A DNA stretch of 64,000 bases. Source: JARRNE01 sp963824085 (GTDB taxonomy: Bacteria; Pseudomonadota; Gammaproteobacteria; Chromatiales; Chromatiaceae). Positions 15,633 to 23,188 of the stretch are shown here, piece by piece (position 1 is the stretch's first letter; the number at the start of each line of letters is the position of its first letter). A program made the translations under genes and the position numbers. The notes under the pieces are model-generated. The model made no database searches, was not told the origin of the DNA, and saw nothing but the letters and a program-made list of their open reading frames with translations. Where the stretch lies: positions 6,769 to 70,768 of the forward strand of contig CAWGNT010000027.1 of assembly GCA_963824085.1 (NCBI GenBank). The letters are read 5' to 3'.

Positions 15633-15751
15633 GGCGCAATAGGCGTCAGCCGTATTGCGCCGCAGGTCGCCGTTGATCCCAGTCGGTGCAATACGCTCCG
15701 CTATTGCACCCTACGCCGAACGAAGTGGTTCAGTTGTTTCCGAATCGTTCC
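15629..15751. repeat. 123-bp REP doublet, copy 2
   Basis: This is nearly identical to 10511-10633, with the same two hairpins and the same tail. It lies between two convergent broken TA genes. Its left edge (GTAGGGC) gives the DUF433 remnant its stop codon, and its right edge gives the HEPN gene the C-terminal residues ERFGNN and a TGA. Confidence 0.85.
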
Positions 15752-16006
15752 TTGGCGAGGAAGGTCGAAAAGCCTCGGTCAATTTCTGGATCATCCTTCG
15801 TCAGACGGGCAAATTCGCTCCGCACGCCACTGTGCGTCTTCGCCACAAGTCCCGTACGATAAAAAGATTAGAGCTTGCGCAGCATGGAACCCGGCGAGAT
15901 AGGCCGCGCGGCCGGCCGCTTCCGTGAGGTCGATGGCAAGGACGGCCTTGGCCTCATTCAACACCCGCCGAGCCTTGTCGAGATAATCCGCCGTTTCGGG
16001 GGTCAC
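15730..16006 (-). pseudogene. HEPN-domain protein with one frameshift, partner of MNT
   Basis: The GTG at 16006 starts VTPETADYLDKARRVLNEAK, then AAGRAAYLAGFHAAQALIF, the helical core of HEPN proteins. A run of five T residues on the coding strand (15861-15865) then breaks the frame. Removing one T restores YRTGLVAKTHSGVRSEFARL, TKDDPEIDRGFSTFLAKE, the expected second half. The frame then enters the REP doublet and ends ERFGNN. The start overlaps the upstream nucleotidyltransferase by 4 nt (GTGA). The frameshift could be a true mutation or a homopolymer sequencing error. Confidence 0.75.
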
Positions 16007-16317
16007 ACGTCGAGCCCTTCCCGCCGAATCTCGGACATCAAAGGCGTCCGCTCCAGGTACGCATTGGCACGGAAAGGCAACGCGTTTATGACCATGCCCG
16101 TGGCAAAGAGGATGTCGGTGCCGACCTCGGCAAGCCGGTCGATTTCCGCCCAACGGTTGCGCAGGTCCTTCAAGAACACCGCTACATCATAATCAGAATC
16201 GGTGCCCGCATCACCACGCGCCCGGGAACCGTATAGCACTACGCGCTCGATGCGTCCGTCATATATCTCATCGAGCTTGGCGCGATACTGGGCCAGGATT
16301 GGATCGGCTGTTGCCAT
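16003..16317 (-). CDS. MNT-type nucleotidyltransferase, partner of HEPN
   Basis: This is a 104-residue protein starting MATADPILAQYRAKLDEIYD. It carries VVLYGSRARGDAGTDSDYDV, the G-S-x10-D-x-D nucleotidyltransferase motif, and a later INALPFRANAYLERTPLMSE. It is the usual upstream partner of a HEPN gene, overlapping it by 4 nt. An IS4-family fragment begins only 3 bp upstream of the ATG, so its original promoter and ribosome site have been replaced. The frame stays open upstream through that fragment into an ATPase remnant, which creates a misleading 483-codon open frame. Confidence 0.88.
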   Translation of the reverse strand: MATADPILAQYRAKLDEIYDGRIERVVLYGSRARGDAGTDSDYDVAVFLKDLRNRWAEIDRLAEVGTDILFATGMVINALPFRANAYLERTPLMSEIRREGLDV

Positions 16318-16320
16318 AAA

Positions 16321-16505
16321 TTCTTCCGTGAGGTCGAGCGGCTGGGCTGGCGCTGGGTTGGTCGGGTGCGCGGGCGCGACTGCGTGCGCCTGAAGCGGCG
16401 TTGGGCGAGCTGCCGGACGATCTTCCGCCGCGCCACCGCAACTCCGACAGCGCTTGGCGAGGGCGACTGGGTGCGCAGCAATCCGTTGCGGGCGATCTTT
16501 CCTGG
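16321..16505 (+). mobile_element. Internal fragment of an IS4-family transposase (copy 3)
   Basis: The plus strand reads FFREVERLGWRWVGRVRGRD, then RLKRRWASCRTIFRRATATP, EGDWVRSNPLRAIF, about 60 codons of the IS4 transposase around its second Asp. It is very close to copy 1. The rest of the gene is gone. A degraded copy of the IS end (GGATACCTCAA at 16651-16661) may mark the original boundary where the element entered the ATPase gene. Confidence 0.85.
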
Positions 16506-16640
16506 TACCCAAGCTCCGGCTTGGGCGCTCCCTCCCTGAAGCTCTGCTTCCACGGCGCCGGCGGTGGCTCGCGGAAAGGCCCGAGGAAGCAGAGCTTCGG
16601 GAGAGACCGTACCGCAGCGGAGCTGCGGTACGAGAGTGAG
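16506..16640. repeat. Cluster of short palindromes
   Basis: Three or four hairpins follow one another: CCCAAGCTCCGGCTTGGG, GAAGCTCTGCTTC with a second inverted GAAGCAGAGCTTC, and ACCGCAGCGGAGCTGCGGT. They fill the gap between the IS4 fragment and the truncated ATPase. They look like REP-type elements inserted beside one another. Confidence 0.7.
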
Positions 16641-16661
16641 AAGTATTTTCGGATACCTCAA

Positions 16662-17310
16662 GGACGAAGGCGGCCTCGTCGCCGACCCGGGCAAGATCGC
16701 GGACATCGCGCTGCAGATAGGTCTGGACGTACGAGCCGTAGAAGAGGTCGCGGTCCATTGCCGGGTTGAGAGCGATCTCAGGCATCGCACCGCGCCAGAT
16801 GATGCGATAAAGCGAGTGCAGGTCGAGCGGATCGGCGCCGCGCAGGCGCTCGTCGATCTCGCTCTCAGTCGGGAGAAAGGGGGCCGCATGCAGATTGTGT
16901 TGGCAGCGCTCCGCACGGGAGAGTCCGAGCAGCTGAACCACGGCCACACGCCCCGCAAGCGACTCCGAAACCCCGCGCATCAGGTGAAACTGCTGCGAGC
17001 CTGTCAGCCAGAACAGTCCGGCCTCGCGCCTGGCGTCGACCCGCAGCTTTATTTGGGGGAGCAGGCCCGGGGCGTACTGGATCTCGTCGATAAGCACCGG
17101 CGGCGGGAAACGCTGTAAGAAGAGTGCCGGATCCGACTGCGCCAGCTCGAGTGCCAGCGGGTCGTCCAACGTCACGTAGCGACGCTCGGGCCCAGCCATC
17201 TTCCTCAACAGGGTGGTCTTTCCCACTTGACGAGCGCCCGTAAGCAACAGCACGGGGAACTGGTGCCCGGCGCTCTCAATGAACGATTCCAGCGTGCGAT
17301 CGATCAACAT
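16662..17310 (-). pseudogene. DUF4143 ATPase, N-terminal half, truncated by IS4 remnant
   Basis: From the ATG at 17310 the frame reads MLIDRTLESFIESAGHQFPV, then a Walker A LLTGARQVGKTTLLRKM, Walker B PPVLIDEIQYAPGLLPQI, LFWLTGSQQFHLMRGVSESL (sensor region) and YLQRDVRDLARVGDEAAF. There it stops abruptly at a sequence resembling an IS4 terminus. These ATPases (archaeal-type AAA with DUF4143) normally have about 400 residues; about 215 remain. The missing half is not the piece at 13010-13606, which overlaps this one in the QRDVRD region and so came from another paralogue. Confidence 0.85.
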
Positions 17311-17339
17311 GACGTGTTTCGTCCATTTCGCAGTATGTT

Positions 17340-17825
17340 TGCAAATTGGCCGGTTTCGCCTCACTGTCAACGGGCCCATCATTCTTTGAAGTCCCGTTCT
17401 TGAGCTTCCGAACATATGCTCGGCAAGTTCAACGTCTTCACCGCGTTTGCCCAATCACACAGCTGAGACACCATCTAGAATCTGCAATTCGAGCAACACC
17501 GTGCTGTCCATTGCCGCTTAGTGCAGCGAGCGCGGGGCTATTTGCGCGCGATACCGCCCCCGAAGGTGGCGCGCTGACGGTTGGGAAGGGCTGGATGGGA
17601 TTGAGAACGCGAAGGCTCACATCGCAGGAGACGATCAGATCGGCGTGTCCGTTGACCGCCACCTCGCAACATCCGTCGTCAGGCGGGTCTCAGTACGCGA
17701 GGATATGGTCGGTGAGTGTGACCCGCCGCCACCGATGCGCGTTGCTGCGCTCTGCACATCCTATGGTCACTGGGCTTGGCAACGAAGGTATTCCGGAAGA
17801 AAGCACCCGCTACAGAGAAGGCGAC
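17340..17825 (-). pseudogene. COG1569-type PIN toxin remnant, copy 1
   Basis: On the minus strand 17570-17720 reads TDHILAY, an in-frame TGA, then DPPDDGCCEVAVNGHADLIV, SCDVSLRVLNPIQPFPTVSA. This is the C-terminal part of PIN toxins (R-D-P-x-D-D-x-x-x-x-x-A-V-x-x-x-A-D-x-I-V-S-G-D). The rest of the segment aligns with 20018-20510 but codes for nothing intact. The TGA replaces the expected Arg codon and is shared with the other copy, so the gene was already broken before it was duplicated. Confidence 0.6.
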
Positions 17826-17982
17826 CTCCGAACGACCCATGTTCCGAGCTCGAAACGCGGGTGGCCGGATTCACCGGAATCTCCAGCCGCTTTCCTTCGG
17901 ATTGGGTGGCCGGATGCAATCGGAACAGGTAGCCACCTTCGCCGGAATACGCAAGAGAGGGAATGGACGCCAATGACACCAG

Positions 17983-18936
17983 ACGACGGCGCAACGGCCC
18001 CGGGCATTCACCGTCGATGATGTGCCCGGGAATCTCCCGGGCTGCCCTATAATCAACGAAGTCCCAGACCATGGAGCCCATGCGATGTCTCTGCAGCCCA
18101 AACCGACTCTGAGCTTCGAGGAGTGGCTGGAAGGCGAGCGCGCCGCCCGTGAGGGCCGCAGCGAGTTCGTCGACGGCGAGGTGTTCGCCATGACCGGCGG
18201 GAGCCTCGCCCACAATGCCATTGTGATCAATATCAGCGGCGAGCTGCGCAACCAGATGAAAGGCCGTCCATGCCAGGTTTACGCCAGTGACGTGAAAGTG
18301 CTGATCCGCGCCGCCAACGCGGGCAAGTATCCGGATCTGGTTGCGTTATGCGGCGAGCCGGAGCTGCTGGACGAGCGCCGCGACGTGCTGCTCAACCCGA
18401 ACCTGATTGTCGAGGTGCTCTCCGACTCCACCGAGGCGTACGACCGCGGCGAAAAATTTGCCCTGTACCGCCAGCTCCCAAGCCTCCAGGAGTATCTGCT
18501 TGTGTCCCAGAGCCGTGTGGGCGTTGAGCTATACACAAGGGGCCAGGACGACCGCTGGACTCTGACGGACTACTCCACCCTCACCGACCGCGTTCCGCTT
18601 GCGAGCATCGAGTGCACGCTCGCACTCGCTGAGGTCTACGACAAGCTGGAGATCGGGTAGGGTGAGATAAGACGCAAGCGCACGAATCGCCTCCGCAGCC
18701 GCCACCGGGTCCGCACCCTCTGATGTGGAGCCGTGGCGTGATAGCGACAGGCTCGCGCACCAGCCCCTACCTGTGGGGAACGCATTGAGCCGCATCACCC
18801 TACAGATTTATCCCCAATCGATACGTTTCGCTTCCGCGTGCGTTCTGTCGACCTCGTATCCGCCCCTGGCACCTAAGGGGCCACGCCCGCTTCGCGGCGA
18901 CGACGCGCAGGCATACAACATCAGACTCGCCATTCC
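17983..18936. repeat. Uma2 block, copy 2 of a 0.95-kb duplication
   Basis: This is the counterpart of 11481-12436, offset by 6500 bp from the Uma2 start codon onward. Similarity ends on both sides at CATTCC. It is nearly identical except for a diverged patch at about 18205-18270. Confidence 0.9.
18085..18660 (+). CDS. Uma2-family (PD-D/EXK) endonuclease-like protein, copy 2
   Basis: This is a 191-residue protein, MSLQPKPTLSFEEWLEGERA, with the same motif order as copy 1: RSEFVDGEVFAMTGGS, YASDVKVLIRAANAGKYPDL, IVEVLSDSTEAYDRGEKFAL and SLQEYLLVSQSRVGVELY. Residues about 41-62 (NAIVINISGELRNQMKG) differ strongly from copy 1 (SALVSNINREISIQLKG), while the flanking parts are almost unchanged. 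The function of Uma2 proteins is unknown; a role linked to mobile DNA is often proposed. It is intact. Confidence 0.92.
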   Translation: MSLQPKPTLSFEEWLEGERAAREGRSEFVDGEVFAMTGGSLAHNAIVINISGELRNQMKGRPCQVYASDVKVLIRAANAGKYPDLVALCGEPELLDERRDVLLNPNLIVEVLSDSTEAYDRGEKFALYRQLPSLQEYLLVSQSRVGVELYTRGQDDRWTLTDYSTLTDRVPLASIECTLALAEVYDKLEIG

Positions 18937-19320
18937 CGTATGCATTACCGTATCGACGGCGTAGACATTCGCGCGGCGTCCCCACCCACCCAGGCTTTCA
19001 TCCCAGTAGCGCCTGGTCCGCGCTGGATCTGTGGGATTGCGCGGATGCAGGGACTATGGATCCCAGAGGACTGTTCACATCGGGCGATGTGCCCTCCATG
19101 GCATCCGGGTTCCGGCAGCCCATGCCGGAACGACGGTTCCGACTATGCTCAGCCCGTCATCAGGGAAAAAACGGCGGACAGATCCCATGGGGCACGGAGA
19201 GAGGAAGTCACGCGAGATACAGCTCTGGGTAGGGCGGCTCCTCAGTACCACACGCCGGCTAGGGTCAGACCCCGAGGCCGTCGGGTCGACTCGTCGTTCC
19301 TGCGCAGGCAGAAACCACGA
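18937..19320. other. No gene recognised; small palindromes
   Basis: This is an intergenic stretch with a hairpin of the type TTCCGGCAGCCCATGCCGGAA near 19111-19131. I see no coding frame with family motifs. Confidence 0.4.
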
Positions 19321-19590
19321 TCAGGGGCCTTGCTCATCGCTCAACTCCAGCCGCCGCTCGATGCGGTCGATCCGCTCCTTCATCCGATCGATGGTCGCCT
19401 GCTGTCGTGCGATGTCTTCGGCAGTGCCGGCCTCATCCCGCCGGATTCCGGCGGCTGCCGACTCCAACCGACTGATGCGATGCTTAACGTCACTAAATTC
19501 GGTCCGCATCTCCGATTGCATCGACGCCATCTGATTCCGCAGGCCCCGTAGCTGCTCAAGGATCAGGTTTTCGATGTTGTCGGTCATGAA
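19321..19590 (-). CDS. Small coiled-coil protein
   Basis: This is an 89-residue protein from the ATG at 19590 (MTDNIENLILEQLRGLRNQM); a start 18 bp upstream is also possible but has weaker family likeness. Nearly the whole chain is heptad-rich: MASMQSEMRTEFSDVKHRIS, RLESAAAGI, then DIARQQATIDRMKERIDRIE. Proteins like this are common in proteobacterial accessory regions, often beside small plasmid- or TA-type genes, and their role is unknown. No partner gene is obvious here. It is probably expressed as a single gene. Confidence 0.75.
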   Translation of the reverse strand, partial: FMTDNIENLILEQLRGLRNQMASMQSEMRTEFSDVKHRISRLESAAAGIRRDEAGTAEDIARQQATIDRMKERIDRIERRLELSDEQGP

Positions 19591-20017
19591 GATCTCCACC
19601 GGCTTCACGCCTGTTTGGTCCCGGTGACACCCGCACGGCCTTTACGCTTAGCAGCAGGCCGGCAACCACACAGACACTCAAATACAGGGTGCCCCAGCTC
19701 CTTCGTCCCCTTCAGAACAGTGCTAGAGTGCCACGGTCTGAAGGTTATCAACGCTGCATCTCGGTCGAAGTCTGCAACACTACAGCATTGCAGTCCTTGG
19801 ATCTGCGCCCCTGGGAACCGACCTTACCGCAACGCGGCGCATTACAGCCATTAATTGAGGCCATCGGGCCAGCAAAGCATGCCGAACTCAGATCGCAGGT
19901 CATGTGCAACTGGTAAATAATACCGCGGCTTTGAACTGCTCCAGCAGCTTGACGAGCCACTCCGTGACGGCGGCGGGCGCGGTCGATCACCATGGCGTGT
20001 CCGTCCCATTCGCAGGA
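19591..20017. other. No gene recognised
   Basis: This is 427 bp without a convincing frame. No repeats or promoter of note were seen. Confidence 0.4.
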
Positions 20018-20510
20018 TAACTGCAAGTTGGCCGGTTTCCCGCTCGGTGGCGAGGGTCGGTTATCTTCCGAAGTCCGTTCCTTGGGCTTCCGAACGTGGC
20101 CGCCGCGGGATCAACCTCGCCACCGATTCCCCCCACAATGGCCGAGATACTCGCGGGGATGTGCAATTCCGCCAGCACTGTGCCGTCCAGGGCCACTTCC
20201 TGAAGCGTCGCGCGGCTGTTTCCCCGCGACGCCGCGCAAGAAGGTGGCTCAGGTTACTGTCGGACTGGTGCGGAACGGATCGAGCGGGCGAAGGTCCGCG
20301 TCCCCGGAGACGGTCCGATCGGCGTGTCGGTTGACCGCCACCTCGGAACATCCGTCGTCATGCGGGTCTCAGAACGCGACGATCTGGTCGGTGAGTGTGA
20401 CCAGCCGCGACCGATGCACTTGCTGCGCTCTCCACATCCTATGGTCACTGGGCTTTGTAACGAAGGTATTCCGGGAGAAAGCATCCGCTACAGAGAGAGA
20501 GTGACCTTCG
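20018..20510 (-). pseudogene. COG1569-type PIN toxin remnant, copy 2
   Basis: On the minus strand about 20240-20410 reads TDQIVAF, in-frame TGA, DPHDDGCSEVAVNRHADRTV, SGDADLRPLDPFRTSPTVT, the end of a PIN toxin. It matches 17340-17825 over its whole length, including the TGA and the C-S/C-C substitution in place of the usual K-F-L. The remainder of the block has no readable gene. The two copies bracket the second Uma2 block. Confidence 0.6.
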
Positions 20511-20877
20511 TGATTACCGAAAGTCGCGCGCAGCGCGCTCCCAATCTTCCTCGCCCTCTGGGAGAGGGTCGGGGTGAGGGAACGCTTTGCACTCCATCCG
20601 TGGGGCCTAGATCCCGGCACTCCCTGCCGGGATGACGTTCAGGCGCGGATCAACGTCGTCGTTGCGGCAGAGCCTGCTCCGAAGCTGATCCGTGGGAATG
20701 CCGGAGACCAGTTGCCAGGGTCGCCGAGCAGCTCGGTGACAACGCAGGCCCTTCGTCGTAACTGAGAAATAGTGCTGATCACCTCGTGAAATGACCGGGA
20801 TTCTCATGCCGTGCATGGCTCCCAAGGCCCGTTGTCGCTCTCCGCCAGCAGCCGGGCTTACCGCGCGCTCCCGTGCT
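20511..20877. other. No gene seen; one hairpin
   Basis: This is the gap between the PIN remnant and the 3' end of yihY. A palindrome ATCCCGGCACTCCCTGCCGGGAT lies at about 20611-20633; it lacks a clear T-run, so I do not call it a terminator. Confidence 0.4.
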
Positions 20878-22233
20878 TCAGCGGGGACTTGTAGGCTCTG
20901 TCGGCTCGAGGTCTTCTTCGCTGCAGAGATCCTGGACTGTCACCTGCTCCAGTGCCCTGCCGACCGCCCGATCAACACGCATGATCGTCTCATCGACCGT
21001 TGCGACCGGGCGCAGGTGACGCATTGCGATCCCGTGCTGTTCGCCCTGCATTCGCACCGCCTGCAGGGCGTCCTTCACGGGGATTGCCTCAAGGGCACGA
21101 CTCGGAAGAAAACGCGGAGGATTATCTCCGGTCGGCAGGAGAACCCGCTGCCGCTGGAGCGCACTCACGACCTCGGCGATCGTCTCCCGCGGGATGTCGA
21201 GGTGAGCGGACAGCTGCTCGACTCCCCATGCCTGCTCCCCCTGTCGGTAGCGCACGCCGACGAGATAGGTCACCAGCAGGGCCAGCTTCTCACTCACCCT
21301 GCCACTCAACCTGGGCGGCTTGCTGCGGACCCGCAAATATTGCGGATACTGAAAGTAGAAGGACACGCTCGCCCCCATGAGGAGAATGAGCCACCCGATG
21401 TAGATCCAGATCAAGAACATGATCAGGATCGCGAAGCTGGAATAGATGGCCGCGTAGCGGGTGGAGCCGACCACGAGAGACGTGAAAACCGCCCCGGCCA
21501 GCTGCCAAAGCACGCCCGCGACTACGCCTCCGGTCAGGGCCGCCAGGAGACGCACGCGGGTATTGGGCATCAAGACATAGACGAAGGTGAAGGCGGCAAC
21601 GGCAAGCAGGTAGGGGACGAATTGGCTCGCCACATACGCGATGTCCCCGAACGGATGGACCGTGAGCAGCCACTGCACGACTCGGGCACTGCTGATGGAT
21701 GCGGTGATTCCGATCGCGGCAACCACCAGAATTGGACCGATCAGCAACACGCTGACGTACTTACTGAAGCGTTGCGACCAGCTGCGTGGCTCCTCGACTC
21801 GCCATATGGAGTTGAGCGAGTCCTCCATCTGCCCGATCAGGGCCACGACCGTATAGATCAGGAATACGAGCCCCAAGGATCCCAAGACACCGACCCGCAT
21901 GTTCTGAACGAACTCGAGGATCCGCGACGCCACCTCGCCCCCCTTCTCCCCCAGAGGGGCGAGCAGATGATGCAGGACGGGCGCGATGATGTTGTTGACG
22001 CCAAACGCCTTGACCACCGAGAAGGTGAAGGCGAGCAGCGGGACTATCGACAGCAGTGTCGTATAGACCAGGCTGGTCGCACGCATGGATATCTGGCCGT
22101 CCCACCAGTCACGCCCCACTGCAACGGCTGTCCGGAGCGCTCTCAGCAACACCGCCCGCCAGCGCGGCAGCTCATCGAGTGAGCTGTCCCAGATTTCCTG
22201 TCTCAGTCGGTCGAATAACGCGGGCGTATCCAT
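20878..22233 (-). CDS. yihY: YihY/BrkB family inner-membrane protein
   Basis: This is a 451-residue protein. About residues 1-290 are the YihY domain with six predicted membrane segments: LVYTTLLSIVPLLAFTFSVV, VLGSLGLVFLIYTVVALIGQ, VLLIGPILVVAAIGITASIS, FVPYLLAVAAFTFVYVLMPN, LAALTGGVVAGVLWQLAGAV and AILIMFLIWIYIGWLILLMG. The C-terminal 150 residues form a soluble winged-helix-like part (WGVEQLSAHLDIPRETIAEV). The family is sometimes wrongly called RNase BN; its role is unsettled. The ATG at 22233 lies only 5 bp after the ctaF stop, so it is probably the last gene of the act-cta operon. It appears intact. Confidence 0.92.
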   Translation of the reverse strand: MDTPALFDRLRQEIWDSSLDELPRWRAVLLRALRTAVAVGRDWWDGQISMRATSLVYTTLLSIVPLLAFTFSVVKAFGVNNIIAPVLHHLLAPLGEKGGEVASRILEFVQNMRVGVLGSLGLVFLIYTVVALIGQMEDSLNSIWRVEEPRSWSQRFSKYVSVLLIGPILVVAAIGITASISSARVVQWLLTVHPFGDIAYVASQFVPYLLAVAAFTFVYVLMPNTRVRLLAALTGGVVAGVLWQLAGAVFTSLVVGSTRYAAIYSSFAILIMFLIWIYIGWLILLMGASVSFYFQYPQYLRVRSKPPRLSGRVSEKLALLVTYLVGVRYRQGEQAWGVEQLSAHLDIPRETIAEVVSALQRQRVLLPTGDNPPRFLPSRALEAIPVKDALQAVRMQGEQHGIAMRHLRPVATVDETIMRVDRAVGRALEQVTVQDLCSEEDLEPTEPTSPR

Positions 22234-22238
22234 AGCGC

Positions 22239-22526
22239 TCAGGCCAATCCGCGTGTCAGGTAGTCCGCAAACAGCAGCACCACCAAGAAGCTCAGAAAGA
22301 ACACGCCGCCGATAGCGGTGACGCGCACCAGCGGGCTCGACCACCTGAGCCCCATGAAGACAGCCATGATCATTCCCGCTTGTAGTACCGCGATACCCAG
22401 GTTCGCGACCGCATTGAAGATCCCCAGGTGGACGTAGGTCACCGCCAAACTCATCGCCAGCAAAGCGAGCAGGAGCACATAGACGGTCACCAGCCCGACC
22501 ACACTCGCGTGATCACCCTCAGCCAT
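22239..22526 (-). CDS. ctaF: caa3 oxidase subunit IV (CtaF)
   Basis: This is a 95-residue protein with three hydrophobic segments: VVGLVTVYVLLLALLAMSLA, VANLGIAVLQAGMIMAVFMG and GGVFFLSFLVVLLFADYL. This is the size and topology of the prokaryotic COX4 subunit of caa3-type oxidases. Its ATG shares one base with the stop of ctaE, so it is translationally coupled. It is an accessory subunit thought to stabilise the complex in the cytoplasmic membrane. The sequence is not strongly conserved in this family, so the call relies on topology and position. Confidence 0.88.
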   Translation of the reverse strand: MAEGDHASVVGLVTVYVLLLALLAMSLAVTYVHLGIFNAVANLGIAVLQAGMIMAVFMGLRWSSPLVRVTAIGGVFFLSFLVVLLFADYLTRGLA

Positions 22527-23188
22527 TACACGCCTCCCGGACGATCGATCAGATACAGGCTACTGTAAATAAAGAGCCAGGCCACGTCGATAAAGGCCCA
22601 GAAGAATGCCACCCCCACCAGCATCCGGCGAAAACCAAAGGGCGACCGCCACAGCAACGCACGCCCGAGCAGGATCGTGAGCAAGACAATGCCGATGACC
22701 ATGTGGGTCGCGTGCAGGCCCGTCAAGAGGAAATAGAAGTTGAAGAACAGGGCGGCATGGGTTGGATCCGGGCCCCCGTAGTGCCAGCCGCCTACGAGGA
22801 AGGGCACGCTCCCCTCCACATAGTCGGCGTGGTACTCCACCCCTTTCAGGACGAGGAAGGTGATGCCGAGCACGATCGTCAGACCGAGCGTCACCATGAC
22901 CGCGCGGCGTCTCAGCCCCAAGGCATAGTGATCGCTCAGGGCCATGGTGAGGCCGGAGGAGAGCAGCACCACTGTATTCACTGCCTCCAGCTCCCAGGCA
23001 AGGCTGCGGGAGGCCGGCGAGAACGCCTCGGGGTACAGGTGATGGTAGAGCCCGAAGGCGGTGAAGATGGCGCCGAAGAGAAGGGTCTCCGTCGCCAGGA
23101 ACAGCCAGATCCCCATACGGGCCGCGTCATGCTGCTGCTCCAGGCTCTCGAAGTGCTCGAAGGGGACCTCGACCTTGGCGCTAGCCAT
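22526..23188 (-). CDS. ctaE: caa3 oxidase subunit III (CtaE)
   Basis: This is a 220-residue protein from the ATG at 23188, overlapping the ctaD stop by 8 nt. Five membrane segments are visible, with the conserved MGIWLFLATETLLFGAIFTA (Glu in helix 1), SRSLAWELEAVNTVVLLSSG, GGPDPTHAALFFNFYFLLTG, LHATHMVIGIVLLTI with the H-A-x-H-x-x-x-G motif, and FFWAFIDVAWLFIYSSLYLI. This is the five-helix form of subunit III typical of caa3 enzymes, starting E-H-F-x-x-x-E-Q-Q. It supports proton uptake and stability of subunit I. Confidence 0.95.
   Translation of the reverse strand: MASAKVEVPFEHFESLEQQHDAARMGIWLFLATETLLFGAIFTAFGLYHHLYPEAFSPASRSLAWELEAVNTVVLLSSGLTMALSDHYALGLRRRAVMVTLGLTIVLGITFLVLKGVEYHADYVEGSVPFLVGGWHYGGPDPTHAALFFNFYFLLTGLHATHMVIGIVLLTILLGRALLWRSPFGFRRMLVGVAFFWAFIDVAWLFIYSSLYLIDRPGGV

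Noticed and set aside
16003..17454. A novel ATPase-nucleotidyltransferase fusion protein
   Set aside because: The middle is antisense to an IS4 transposase fragment and palindromes, the ATPase half is truncated, and the nucleotidyltransferase has its own start and a normal HEPN partner.
20611..20633. Intrinsic terminator for the act-cta-yihY operon
   Set aside because: The hairpin lacks a U-run, lies about 245 bp after the yihY stop and resembles a dispersed palindrome.
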